In this document: positions 9,001 to 17,033 of the stretch, one piece after another
Layout: each line of letters starts with the position of its first letter
How positions within the stretch are numbered: position 1 is the stretch's first letter
NCBI GenBank assembly: GCA_020832495.1
Contig: JAFIEP010000101.1
Span: 1 to 64,000 of the forward strand
Direction: 5' to 3'
Origin: Acidimicrobiia bacterium
Lineage (GTDB): Bacteria; Actinomycetota; Acidimicrobiia; Acidimicrobiales; Acidimicrobilacustridaceae
Length of the DNA: 64,000 bases
The notes under the pieces: generated by a model
The model's database searches: none
The model's input: only the letters and a program-made list of their open reading frames with translations
Told to the model about the DNA's origin: nothing
Position numbers and translations under genes: made by a program

Positions 9001-10534
9001 CTTCCGCCACCGGGCGTCGTCCGCCATCGACGGTGACCTGTCCACCCACTGGAGTCCCATCTTCGGCCAACAGCGTGAGCACTTCCTCGAGTTCCGCACC
9101 GCCGAGCCGGTCGCGTTCGACCGTCTGGCACTCGCCGTCGTGGCCGACGGACGCCACTCCGTGCCCACCCGCCTGCGCATCGAGGCGGCCACCGACGATG
9201 CCGAGCCGGTGCCGGTGGCCGCCGTCGAGCTGCCGGCCATCGAGGACGGCACCGAGGTGGGCACCATCGTGGAGCTGGACCTCCCCCTGACCAACGAGGT
9301 GGTCGGCGACCATCTCGTCGTGGTCGTCGAACAGGTGCGGCAGGTGCCGGTGCGCGACTGGTACTCCGACGGGCCGAACATTGCACCGGTGGGCATTGCA
9401 GAACTGGGTATCGAGGGGCTGGCGGCGGCGAGCGCACCTGCACAGGTGGACACCGGCTGCCGAGACGACCTCCTCACCATCGACGGCGACCCCGTGCCCC
9501 TGCGGGTCACGGGTCAGCTCGAGGACGCCGTCGACCGACGAGCCCTCGACGTCAGCCTCTGTGACGGCGGCGACGGGGCCGTTGAACTCGCCGCCGGCGA
9601 CACCGTGCTCCGCACCACACCGGGGCGGCGGAGTGGCATCGACATCGACCGGCTGCGGCTGTCCTCCGAGGCAGGCGGCGCACCCCTCGCGCCGGCCCTC
9701 CTCCCTCGGGAGGTGCCCTCCGGCCCCGAGCTCGCCCTCGCCGGCAGTGGCCGGGTCACCCACGACGCCACCGTGGCGCCCGCCGACGACCCCTACTGGG
9801 TGGTGCTGGCCCAGTCGTTCAACGACGGCTGGGAGGCCGACCTCGCGGTGGGGTCGACCGCCTCCACCTCGGCCGCCCCCACCCTGGTGAACGGGTTCGC
9901 CAACGGCTGGTTCGTCGAACCCGACGGTGAGCCCGTCGAGGTGCACATCGCCTGGACCCCCCAACGGGTGGTCTGGGTGGCGCTGGTCATCTCGTTGCTC
10001 GCCGGGCTCGGTTGTGTGGCGCTCGCCATCGGCAGGCCGGGTCGCCGGTCCGGGGCAGGCCAGGTAGCTCGCGCCACCGATGACGGGGCCACGGCCACCT
10101 GGCCGTTCGGTGTGAGCAGCGGCTACTCCTGGCCGGTCGCCCTGGTGGTGGGGGTCGTCGTGACCGTGGCCGCCGGGCTGAACGTCCCCACGGACATGCG
10201 CATGGCTGCTGCGCCGGTCCTCGGTGCCGTCGCCGTGGCAGTGTTCCGCTGGCGTCGCGGACGCGACCTGGCCGTCGTGCTGGCCGGGCTGGGCGTGGCC
10301 GTGGCCGGCGCCTACGTCGTGCTCCAGCAGTTCCGTCACGGCTTCCCACCCGACTTCGCCTGGCCCGTGCAGTTCAGCCGCGCCCACCTCCCGGCGTGGG
10401 CGGCACTGGCGCTCGCCGGGGTCGCCGCGTTGCGCGATGCCTTCGATCGACGGGCGGCCACCACGCCGACGCCAACCACCGAGCCGGTGTCACCCGCTGT
10501 CGGGTCCGACATGGCAGCCTTGGACCATGACTGA
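6071..10534 (+). CDS. aftD: AftD-like alpha-(1->3)-arabinofuranosyltransferase (DUF3367)
   Basis: A 1487-residue membrane protein, close to the length of mycobacterial AftD. Residues about 10-420 form a GT-C multi-span domain with a periplasmic GADTKTYLYLDP site early on. The block TVDPVTPGLMDRPYAARELF, then LLNALDRRL and RLLGVGDIVVRSDLQYERYR, is diagnostic of DUF3367/AftD. Two discoidin-like carbohydrate-binding regions follow (about 720-857 and 963-1110; the second has ATSSNRLPGSF and HRASSAIDGDLSTHWSP). Further helices close the C-terminus (about 1300-1455). Known AftD adds branching arabinofuranose to cell-wall arabinan from decaprenyl-phosphoarabinose. The GTG start at 6071 overlaps the GT4 stop; the frame is open further upstream to 5252 but that part is a shadow of the GT4 gene. 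Confidence 0.88.
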   Translation: MTSSTTGERSSRWATLVVPALVAYLPLLATAPGWVGADTKTYLYLDPGRLLAEAPYVWHDRIGLGTVTHQNIGYLFPMGPYYFVMETLGVPDWVAQRLWLGTILFGAAMGVRHLIGTLAPRWRIEAPGAVVVASLAYMLSPYFLAYAARISVILLPWAALPWLLAFTARALRSGGWRQPALFAFAVLVVGGINATALILVGLGPLLWVAWAVWVEREVTWRQALAACARIGVLTLATSLWWIAGLWASGRYGLPVLRYTETYRTVAEVSSATEVTRGLGYWFFYGGDKLGPWIEPSVSYTQDLPLIVLSFALPVLALVAMACVRWRFRGLFLLLFCVGGLTAVAAHPWSDPSVLGGLFKSISTTDAGLSMRSTPRAVPLLALATAMGLGAGLVALTRRLPRRAPAVTVLVALLVVANVPPLWSGDLVADNLKRPEELPAYWPEVAAALDERPHTTRVLEMPGADFASYRWGNTVDPVTPGLMDRPYAARELFQWGSPQSANLLNALDRRLHEDVIDPEAIAPLARLLGVGDIVVRSDLQYERYRIARPQLLWDHLARADGLGPPEGFGPQTANRAGPEHPMIDEVRLGARPDLEDPPPVAILPVTEPRSLLRTVTAAHPLLLAGDGEGVVDAASVGVVSPDQLLLYAASVAADEALLDQSLAAGADLVVTDTNRRRSQRWGALRENTGYTERAGETPIDDPSDQRLEVFPEADDDSATVSSWQVAEGATIGAVVTATAYGNPITFTPDDRPANALDGDSQTAWRVGAIDEARGERLRIELDEAVTADHIEVLQPVNLERNRWITEVRLSFDDDDTIDVTLEDISRDESAVGQRIDFPARTFETLEFEILETNISPRPRYDGFSGVGFAEVRIPGVGIEELVRPPTDLLDVVGARSAEHRLVYVLSRLRSNPAEPVRLDEESGLRRLLTVPTTRAFSLAGQARLSPHVADDVIDALLGLDDHTAGGVTATSSNRLPGSFRHRASSAIDGDLSTHWSPIFGQQREHFLEFRTAEPVAFDRLALAVVADGRHSVPTRLRIEAATDDAEPVPVAAVELPAIEDGTEVGTIVELDLPLTNEVVGDHLVVVVEQVRQVPVRDWYSDGPNIAPVGIAELGIEGLAAASAPAQVDTGCRDDLLTIDGDPVPLRVTGQLEDAVDRRALDVSLCDGGDGAVELAAGDTVLRTTPGRRSGIDIDRLRLSSEAGGAPLAPALLPREVPSGPELALAGSGRVTHDATVAPADDPYWVVLAQSFNDGWEADLAVGSTASTSAAPTLVNGFANGWFVEPDGEPVEVHIAWTPQRVVWVALVISLLAGLGCVALAIGRPGRRSGAGQVARATDDGATATWPFGVSSGYSWPVALVVGVVVTVAAGLNVPTDMRMAAAPVLGAVAVAVFRWRRGRDLAVVLAGLGVAVAGAYVVLQQFRHGFPPDFAWPVQFSRAHLPAWAALALAGVAALRDAFDRRAATTPTPTTEPVSPAVGSDMAALDHD

Positions 10535-11294
10535 CCAGCAGCGCTCGAGCGAGCCATTGGCGAACCGCCCGACGGCGCCGCGCCCCTGCTTATCGGTGGT
10601 CATCCCCTGCTACAACGAGGTCGCCACCGTGGCCACCGTCATCGAACGGGTCCTGGCCTCGCCGTGGACGGCGCAGGTGGTGGTGGTGGACGACGGCTCG
10701 ACCGACGGCACCCGCGCCATCCTGGCCGAGCTCGACGACCCGCGCCTCGAGGTGCTCCTGCAACCCCAGAACCGGGGCAAGGGTGCTGCGCTGCGGCGGG
10801 GCTTCGCCGCTGCGACCGCCGAGTTCGTCATCGTGCAGGATGCCGACCTCGAGTACGACCCGGCCGAGTACGACGAGATGCTCGAGCCACTGCTCGACGG
10901 CCGAGCCGACGTCGTCTACGGCTCACGCTTCATCACGGGCAAGGCCCATCGGGTGCTCTACTTCTGGCACTTCGTGGGCAACCGACTCCTGACGCTGGCC
11001 TCCAACATGGCCACCGACCTCAACCTCACCGACATGGAGACCTGCTACAAGGCCTTCCGTCGGGAGGTGCTCGACTCCTTCACCCTCGAGGAAGACCGGT
11101 TCGGCATCGAACCGGAGATCACCGCCAAGGTGGCCGGTGGACGCTGGCGGGTCTACGAAGTGGGGATCTCCTACAGCGGCCGCACCTACGAGGACGGCAA
11201 GAAGATCGGGTGGAAGGACGGCGTCCGGGCGGTGTACTGCATCGTCCGCTACTCGCCCCTACTGGCCCGCCTCCGGAGACAAGGGACGTCGTGA
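10527..11294 (+). CDS. GT2-family glycosyltransferase, polyprenyl-phosphate sugar synthase type
   Basis: A 255-residue GT-A enzyme. It has CLSVVIPCYNEVATV at the start of the nucleotide-binding domain, VVVVDDGSTDGT, and the metal-binding QDADLEYDP site. ITAKVAGGRWRVYEVGISYSGRTYEDGKKIGWKDG matches dolichyl/polyprenyl-phosphate hexose synthases of the DPM1/DPG-synthase type. There are no membrane helices. The ATG lies inside the last codons of aftD (8-base overlap) and its stop overlaps the next start, so it belongs to the same operon. The likely job is to make a polyprenyl-phosphate sugar donor for the GT-C enzymes next door, an inference from family and context. Confidence 0.85.
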   Translation: MTDQQRSSEPLANRPTAPRPCLSVVIPCYNEVATVATVIERVLASPWTAQVVVVDDGSTDGTRAILAELDDPRLEVLLQPQNRGKGAALRRGFAAATAEFVIVQDADLEYDPAEYDEMLEPLLDGRADVVYGSRFITGKAHRVLYFWHFVGNRLLTLASNMATDLNLTDMETCYKAFRREVLDSFTLEEDRFGIEPEITAKVAGGRWRVYEVGISYSGRTYEDGKKIGWKDGVRAVYCIVRYSPLLARLRRQGTS

Positions 11295-13414
11295 CCGGCA
11301 TGTGGGCGCGCCCGTCGTCGGCGACGACCGCCGGCGCCGCCCCGAGCCGCGACGCCAACCACGCCCCGGCGCTGGACGGCCTGCGTGGGCTCGCCGTGGC
11401 CGCCGTGGTGATCTACCACTCGGGTCCGGCGTGGTTCTCGGGCGGATTCCTCGGCGTCGACGTCTTCTTCGTCCTGTCCGGTTTCCTCATCACCGCCATC
11501 CTGCTGCGCTCCGACACCACTGCGGGTCTCCGCTCCTACCTGAGTTCCTTCTGGTCACGGCGCGCCCGTCGACTCCTCCCGGCCATGGGCGTCACGTTCG
11601 CCCTGGTGACCGCCTGGGCCGCCTGGCTGGCGCCCGACGACCTGGCCCGACGAGCACGTGGCGACACCTTGGCGGCCATGGCGCAAGTGGCGAACTGGCG
11701 CTTCGTGTTCGAGGGACGCTCGTACTTCGCCGAGTTCATTCCGTCACCGGTCCGCCACCTGTGGTCGCTCGGTGTGGAGATGCAGTGGTACCTGCTGTGG
11801 CCGTTGGTGGTCTTCGCCGTGGCCGCCCTCGTCGGCCAGCGCCGGGTCCACGGCGTGCTGGCCGTGGTGGCCGCAGCGTTGGCCGCCGCCTCCACCCTGC
11901 TGGCCGCCGTACTCTTCGACGCCGGCGCCGATCCGTCCCGCATCTACTACGGCACCGACACACACGCTGCGCCGCTCCTGGTCGGCGCGGTGCTCGCCGC
12001 GCTACTCGGTCATCCGGCCCGCAGCACCGCTGAGCGGGCCTACGGGGCACCCCCGGCGGGTGCCATCACCCAGGTGGTGGCAGCGGGGGCACTCCTGGCC
12101 CTGTTGGCGGCGTTCATCGGTGCCACCGGCCTGTCACCGTGGCTGTACCAGGGAGGGTTCGGCGCAGTGGCACTGGCCGCCGCCGCCCTGATCTGCTGCG
12201 TGTTGCAACCGGACCCCACCTGGCGGACCACACCGGTCACGGCGCTGCTCGCCCTGCGGCCACTGCGCTACCTGGGACTCATCTCCTACGGCGTCTACCT
12301 CTACCACTGGCCGCTGTTCTTCATCATCACACCCGAACGCACCGGCCTCGACGGCCCGGCCCTGTTCTTTGCCCGAGCGGCGATCACCCTGGCCATGGCA
12401 GCCGCGTCCTACCATCTGCTCGAGGTGCCGGTCCGCCGCCAGCTACGGCTGAGCCCACGCCGCGGGCTGGCGCTGGCTGCCACCACCTCGGTGGTCCTGA
12501 TCGCCGTGCTGTTGGCGGCCACCGCGGCACGGCCTCCCGGCTGGATGGAGCGGGTCGACGCCACCTCTGAGGTCCGCCCGGTGCCGGTCACCGCCGCTCC
12601 CGCTGCCGAGCCGCCGTCGCCCTCCGACGGGACCGACCCTGCCGGGGAGCCAGTCCAGCCGGAACGACCCGTTCGCGTGCTGGTGGTGGGCGACTCGATG
12701 GCCTACTCGCTGGCGCTGGGCTTCGACGAACTCGAACCCCAACGCAGCGACCTCCTGGTGTGGAACCAAGGGATCCTCTACTGCGAGCTCATGGCCCACC
12801 CCCGGCGCGAGAGCGGGAGCCACGAGGTACCTGCCGACCCGCGGTGCGCCGACTGGCCCGACCGCTGGGCGGGCTTCGTCGAGGAGTTCGACCCCGACGT
12901 GTCGGTCCTGATCGTCGGACCGTGGGAGGTGTTCGACCGGCGGGTCGACTCGGAGTGGCTGGAGTTCGGCGACCCGCGCCTCGATGCCCTGCTCCGCCAG
13001 GAGTTCGTCCACGCAGTCGACGTGCTCTCCGCTGGCGGCGCCACCGTCGTGCTCATGGCGGCACCTCCGTTCGATCGCGACGACGGGGTCTCTGCCAGCG
13101 AGTGGTCCCTGCGCGAACGCTGGCGGGTGGAGCACCTGAACGATCTCCTCCGATCCGTGGCCGACGGCGACCCCGCTCGAGTGGGCATGGTGGACCTCGG
13201 AGCACTGGTGTGCCCCGCGGGCGTCTGCGCGAACCGGATCGGCGACGTCGCCCTGCGCAGCGACGGCATCCACTTCACCAGCGACGGCGCCCGAGTGGTG
13301 GCCGCCGAGCTGGTCCCCTTGGTTCGCGCCGAGGTCGAACGGGTCCAGGCCGCAGCGGCGGCAGCCAGCGCCGCTGGGGCCCCTGAGCAGGCGGCGCCCG
13401 AACCCGGGGACTAG
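11291..13414 (+). CDS. Acyltransferase-3 / SGNH hydrolase fusion (OafA/OatA-like O-acyltransferase)
   Basis: A 707-residue two-domain protein. The N-terminal half is an acyltransferase-3 membrane domain starting ALDGLRGLAVAAVVIYHSG, with GFLGVDVFFVLSGFLIT, RRLLPA and SYGVYLYHWPLFF. The C-terminal part (from about residue 462) is an SGNH esterase-like domain with GDSMAYSL (catalytic Ser) and DGIHFTSDGARV (catalytic Asp/His). Such fusions move acyl groups from cytoplasmic acyl-CoA to surface glycans or peptidoglycan. The GTG start overlaps the GT2 stop (GTGA), placing it as the last gene of the GT4-aftD-GT2 operon, so it probably decorates the same polymer. An Ala-rich, low-complexity tail ends the protein. 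Confidence 0.88.
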   Translation: MTGMWARPSSATTAGAAPSRDANHAPALDGLRGLAVAAVVIYHSGPAWFSGGFLGVDVFFVLSGFLITAILLRSDTTAGLRSYLSSFWSRRARRLLPAMGVTFALVTAWAAWLAPDDLARRARGDTLAAMAQVANWRFVFEGRSYFAEFIPSPVRHLWSLGVEMQWYLLWPLVVFAVAALVGQRRVHGVLAVVAAALAAASTLLAAVLFDAGADPSRIYYGTDTHAAPLLVGAVLAALLGHPARSTAERAYGAPPAGAITQVVAAGALLALLAAFIGATGLSPWLYQGGFGAVALAAAALICCVLQPDPTWRTTPVTALLALRPLRYLGLISYGVYLYHWPLFFIITPERTGLDGPALFFARAAITLAMAAASYHLLEVPVRRQLRLSPRRGLALAATTSVVLIAVLLAATAARPPGWMERVDATSEVRPVPVTAAPAAEPPSPSDGTDPAGEPVQPERPVRVLVVGDSMAYSLALGFDELEPQRSDLLVWNQGILYCELMAHPRRESGSHEVPADPRCADWPDRWAGFVEEFDPDVSVLIVGPWEVFDRRVDSEWLEFGDPRLDALLRQEFVHAVDVLSAGGATVVLMAAPPFDRDDGVSASEWSLRERWRVEHLNDLLRSVADGDPARVGMVDLGALVCPAGVCANRIGDVALRSDGIHFTSDGARVVAAELVPLVRAEVERVQAAAAAASAAGAPEQAAPEPGD

Positions 13415-13447
13415 TGACCGCGACGCGAACCGAACTCGGTGTGTCGC

Positions 13448-14104
13448 TCAGCGCTCGCCGGTGCGCGGCACCCGGGCCATGCGATGTGGGGGGTATTCGA
13501 AGCCGGTGAACTGCGGCTGAATGGGGAGCCCGCGGCGAACGGCCAGGCCGTGGACGATCTCCTCGACGTCGTCCCAGGTGCGCGCCCGTTCGCCGCCCAG
13601 CTCACGGTTGTAGGGCTGGTCGAACACGATCACCGTCTGCCCGGCCGCCCGAAGGTTCTCGACGTTGTGGGGTGCGTCATCGATGTAGACGTCGGCACCC
13701 ACCTGGGGCTTGTCGCCCAGGAAGCAGAGGTCCCGGTAGGGGATGCCGTGATCGTCGAGCCACTGCACGGTGTCGCCGACGGCCACCTTGTGACCCCAGT
13801 TGGCGTACAAGCGGTGGGTGACGATGCGGATCCACACACCGGCGTCGGAGAGCCGCCACAGCACCTCGGCGGCGCCCTCGATCGGGGCCATGGTGGCGAA
13901 CATGCGTCCTTCGAGGACCGCTCGGCGGTGCAGCTCGAGGAAGGTGGCGTCGTCGATGCCCCACTCGGCGTAGCTCCACGAGGTCTGCTCGCCCAGCGAG
14001 GCAGGGTCGACGCCCAACTCGTCGGCCACCACCTGCCGGAATGCGGCCGTGTGGTCGGCGCACACGCCGTCGAGATCCACACCCAGCACGAACGAACCGC
14101 TCAC
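13448..14104 (-). CDS. HAD-superfamily 5'-nucleotidase-like protein
   Basis: A 218-residue HAD-fold protein. Motif I is GVDLDGVCADH (nucleophile Asp and acid/base Asp), motif II lies around RIVTHR, and the C-terminal acidic motif is DVYIDDAPHN. The arrangement matches 5'(3')-deoxyribonucleotidases (NT5C family), which dephosphorylate nucleoside monophosphates in the cytoplasm; substrate not provable here. The frame is open to a GTG at 14164, but a TAGGGT -10 hexamer directly abuts that codon, so transcription should start near 14158. GTG 14104, with GAGGAC nearby upstream, is therefore the better start. Convergent with the acyltransferase gene, divergent from the GGDEF gene. Confidence 0.75.
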   Translation of the reverse strand: MSGSFVLGVDLDGVCADHTAAFRQVVADELGVDPASLGEQTSWSYAEWGIDDATFLELHRRAVLEGRMFATMAPIEGAAEVLWRLSDAGVWIRIVTHRLYANWGHKVAVGDTVQWLDDHGIPYRDLCFLGDKPQVGADVYIDDAPHNVENLRAAGQTVIVFDQPYNRELGGERARTWDDVEEIVHGLAVRRGLPIQPQFTGFEYPPHRMARVPRTGER

Positions 14105-14164
14105 GGCCGCGTCCTCGGGTGGCGTGCGCCGACCCGGCGCATGTCGTGACAGCCCACCTGCCAC

Positions 14165-14170
14165 ACCCTA
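14165..14170 (-). promoter_or_regulatory. -10 element TAGGGT of the nucleotidase gene (leadered)
   Basis: The hexamer touches the upstream GTG at 14164, so RNA would begin inside the longer frame and translation should use GTG 14104. Confidence 0.45.
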
Positions 14171-14247
14171 TCGTGACCGGTGTCGTCGGTCGGCAGACGA
14201 TGTCGGCCGACACTCAAGGTGAGGGGACCAACGAGCCGATCCTCTCG

Positions 14248-14253
14248 TAAGGT
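14248..14253 (+). promoter_or_regulatory. -10 element TAAGGT of the GGDEF-EAL gene
   Basis: TAAGGT followed by a short leader with GAGGAG at 14264-14269, five bases before the GTG start at 14275. Confidence 0.45.
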
Positions 14254-14274
14254 CACCGACGCCGAGGAGCGACC

Positions 14275-15936
14275 GTGGTCGATCGTCAACAGGAGCAGGC
14301 ACGCTTGGCCCTCGAACGGATGGGGGCCGACGGGCGCGCCGGGCACGACCTGTCGTGGATCGTGGTCACCTGCATCATCGTCACCACCGCAGCGATCCTC
14401 ACCGGTGCCGCAGCCGCGCTCCTCGGATGGCTCGACGACGTCGGGAGCCCAGCCAGCGACGCGCTGCTCGTGTCGCTGATCGTCGTCCCCATCGCCTCGA
14501 CGTTCTACGCCGTCCGCCGCTATCGAGACGCTGCGGCGGCCGGGGAACTCCTCGCCGAACTCTCGATGCACGACAGCCTCACCGGCCTCCCGAACCGCCG
14601 CTTCCTCGGTGACGGGTTCGAGGACATGCTGCAGCAAGCACGGCGCACCTCGGCCAGGGTGGCCGTGTTCTTCGTGGACCTCGACGGGTTCAAGCAGATC
14701 AACGACCAGCACGGCCACGAGGTGGGCGACCGTGTCATGGTGGAGATGGCCGACCGCCTGACGGGGATCCTGGGCCAGGACGACGTCGTCGTCCGCTACG
14801 GCGGCGATGAGTTCGTTGTCCTCGTGCCCGACACCGCCGGGCGGACCAGCGCCGAACGGCGGGCCCGGGACATCATCCGGGCGGTCGAGTCCCCCATTGA
14901 TCTCGACGGCCTCGAGGTGTCGCTGTCGGCCAGCGTGGGCATTGCCTTGTCCGAACTGCGCTGCACCCGCCCCGGCGAGGTGCTGCGCGACGCCGACGCC
15001 GCCATGTACCGGGCCAAGGCCGCCGGACCCGGACGGTACGCGTTGTTCGACCGGGGTGCCAGCGATCGCTTCACTCCGTCGACGGCCGATCGACGCCTGC
15101 GAGCGGCACTCGAGCGCGGGGAGTTCCGCCTGTACTACCAGCCCATCGTGTCACTGTGGACCAAGCGCCTGGTGGGCGCCGAGGCCCTGCTGCGGTGGAA
15201 GGATCCCGACGCGGGCATGGTGAGCCCCGACGAGTTCATGCCCGCGCTCGAGGAGACGGGCCTCATCGTGCCCATCGGCGACTGGGTGTTCTCCGAGGTC
15301 GTGCGCCAGAGCACCAAGTGGCAGCAACAGTTCCCGGACCGACCGGCCCTCAACGTCAAGGTGAACGTGAGTGCCCGCCAACTGGCACAAGCGGACTTCT
15401 GTGAGCGGCTCGACAAGGCGCTGGCCGCCGGTCAGGGGTCGGCGGATCGGCTGTGCCTGGAAGTGGCCGAGACGGCCATCGGCGTGGACGTCCACACGGC
15501 GTGGTCAACGTTGCGCGACGCCAAGGCATCGGGGGTCACCTTGGCCCTGGCCGACTTCGGCACCGGGCAGTCCTCCATGTCGTACCTCCGGCAACTGTCG
15601 TTCGACCTGCTGACCATCGACCGCTCTTTCGTCGACGGCATCGGCTTGTCCCGTGAGGACACCACCATCATCGAACACATCATCGGTCTGGCCAAGGCGC
15701 TCGGCATCGTGAGCGTGGCCCAGGGCGTGGAGAACGAAGCCCAGGTCGAACAGTTGCGGGCGCTGAACTGCGACCTGGCGCAGGGCTACTACTTCAGCCA
15801 CCCGCAGCCGCCTGACGTCATCACCCGACTGCTCGCCGCCGACGGCAACGCCATGGAGTGGCGCCCACCCACCGAGGACGAGGCGGCCGACGCCGACGAC
15901 TCGGCCGTGGTGTTGGCCGACCGGTTCTCCACCTGA
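14275..15936 (+). CDS. Membrane-bound GGDEF-EAL protein; active-looking cyclase, degenerate EAL
   Basis: A 553-residue c-di-GMP protein. Two hydrophobic helices (about 27-51 and 62-80) anchor it, followed by a GGDEF domain with intact GGDEF at 176-180. The I-site RxxD is absent: Gly167 stands where Arg is expected, so product inhibition is not expected. The EAL domain starts near 283 and keeps EAL at 303-305, NVSARQL and LEVAET. However the first Asp of DDFGTG is Ala426, the Lys of LKIDRSF is Thr447, and the Glu of AEGVE is Gln483. These are metal-binding or catalytic positions in active phosphodiesterases. The protein is probably a diguanylate cyclase whose EAL part senses or regulates. A GAGGAG ribosome site precedes GTG 14275. 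Confidence 0.88.
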   Translation: MVDRQQEQARLALERMGADGRAGHDLSWIVVTCIIVTTAAILTGAAAALLGWLDDVGSPASDALLVSLIVVPIASTFYAVRRYRDAAAAGELLAELSMHDSLTGLPNRRFLGDGFEDMLQQARRTSARVAVFFVDLDGFKQINDQHGHEVGDRVMVEMADRLTGILGQDDVVVRYGGDEFVVLVPDTAGRTSAERRARDIIRAVESPIDLDGLEVSLSASVGIALSELRCTRPGEVLRDADAAMYRAKAAGPGRYALFDRGASDRFTPSTADRRLRAALERGEFRLYYQPIVSLWTKRLVGAEALLRWKDPDAGMVSPDEFMPALEETGLIVPIGDWVFSEVVRQSTKWQQQFPDRPALNVKVNVSARQLAQADFCERLDKALAAGQGSADRLCLEVAETAIGVDVHTAWSTLRDAKASGVTLALADFGTGQSSMSYLRQLSFDLLTIDRSFVDGIGLSREDTTIIEHIIGLAKALGIVSVAQGVENEAQVEQLRALNCDLAQGYYFSHPQPPDVITRLLAADGNAMEWRPPTEDEAADADDSAVVLADRFST

Positions 15937-15950
15937 GCTCCGCCACTCAC

Positions 15951-15956
15951 TAGGGT
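15951..15956 (+). promoter_or_regulatory. -10 element TAGGGT, leaderless
   Basis: Six bases (GCCGCC) separate it from the ATG of the quinone oxidoreductase; no ribosome-binding site. Confidence 0.6.
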
Positions 15957-15962
15957 GCCGCC

Positions 15963-17012
15963 ATGGCCGCTGGCGCCCTGACGCCTCCCCCACCTGATGC
16001 CGGCGACGTGTCCCTCGCCTGGCAGGTCGAACGACTCGGGGAGCCAGCCGATGTCCTCGTGCTCACCGAGCGGGCGTCACCACGACCAGGACCGGGGGAG
16101 GTGGTGGTGGACGTCGAGGCCTGCGGCCTCAACTTCGCCGACGGGTTGCTCTGCCGTGGCCGGTACCAGCAGCGCCCGGATCTCCCGTTCACCCCGGGCC
16201 TCGAGGTCGCTGGCAACGTCGTCGACGCTGGCCCGGGCGTCGACCTCGCCCACGGTGATCCCGTGGTCGGCTCACCGATCCTGCCCCACGGCGGACTCGC
16301 CGCCCGATGCCTCCTGCGCGCCGATGCCGCCGTGCGCCGCCCACCGGCACTGTCCGCAGTCGTGGCCGCGGGCTCCATCATCACCTACCCCACCCCCAGG
16401 GCGGCGCTCGGCCGACGGGCCGGCGTCCGCCCTGGGGACACGGTGGTGGTGCACGCCGCCGCCGGGGGGACGGGCAGCGCCTGTGCGGCCGTCGCACGAG
16501 CACTCGGGGCCGAGGTTGTGGCCACGGCCGGTGGGGCCGACAAGGTCGCCCGATGTCTGCAGGACGGAGCCGCGGCTGCGATCGATCATCGCCGTGAGGA
16601 CGTGGCCGAACGGGTCCTGGCCCTCACCGACGGCCGAGGCGCCGACGTCATCGTCGACACCGTGGGTGGTGACCTCTTCGACGCCGCCACGCACTGTCTG
16701 GCCTTCGAGGGACGCCTCGTGGTGCTCGGCTTCGCCAGTGGTCGGATCCCGAACCTGGCCGTGAACCATCCCATGGTGAAGAACTACGACGTGGTGGGCG
16801 TCCAATGGCCGGCCTACCCGGCGATCCGGCCTGCCGTGGCCGCCCAGGCCGCCGAGGCGGTGGTGACCTGGCTCACCGAGGGCACCGTGCCCCCGCCGAC
16901 CATCAGCGAGGTCCCCTTCGGCGAGGCGTCCGCCGCGCTGGCCCGGCTCGTCGAGGGCTCCACGACCGGGAAGCTGGTGGTGGTCCCCTCACGGGGCGAC
17001 CACCCGCACTGA
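15963..17012 (+). CDS. NADPH:quinone oxidoreductase-like MDR protein
   Basis: A 349-residue medium-chain dehydrogenase/reductase of the zinc-free quinone oxidoreductase branch. The N-terminal GroES-like domain has GEVVVDVEACGLNFADGLL, with Asn-Phe-Ala-Asp in place of the zinc-ligand Cys of alcohol dehydrogenases, and LPFTPGLEVAGNV. The Rossmann domain has VVVHAAAGGTGSACAAVARALGAEV and a later DVIVDTVGGDLF. The family reduces quinones or enoyl groups with NADPH in the cytoplasm; the substrate here is unknown. It stands alone behind its own leaderless promoter and converges on the Gfo/Idh/MocA gene. Confidence 0.85.
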   Translation: MAAGALTPPPPDAGDVSLAWQVERLGEPADVLVLTERASPRPGPGEVVVDVEACGLNFADGLLCRGRYQQRPDLPFTPGLEVAGNVVDAGPGVDLAHGDPVVGSPILPHGGLAARCLLRADAAVRRPPALSAVVAAGSIITYPTPRAALGRRAGVRPGDTVVVHAAAGGTGSACAAVARALGAEVVATAGGADKVARCLQDGAAAAIDHRREDVAERVLALTDGRGADVIVDTVGGDLFDAATHCLAFEGRLVVLGFASGRIPNLAVNHPMVKNYDVVGVQWPAYPAIRPAVAAQAAEAVVTWLTEGTVPPPTISEVPFGEASAALARLVEGSTTGKLVVVPSRGDHPH

Positions 17013-17033
17013 GCCGAATCCTCCTCGAGCGCC

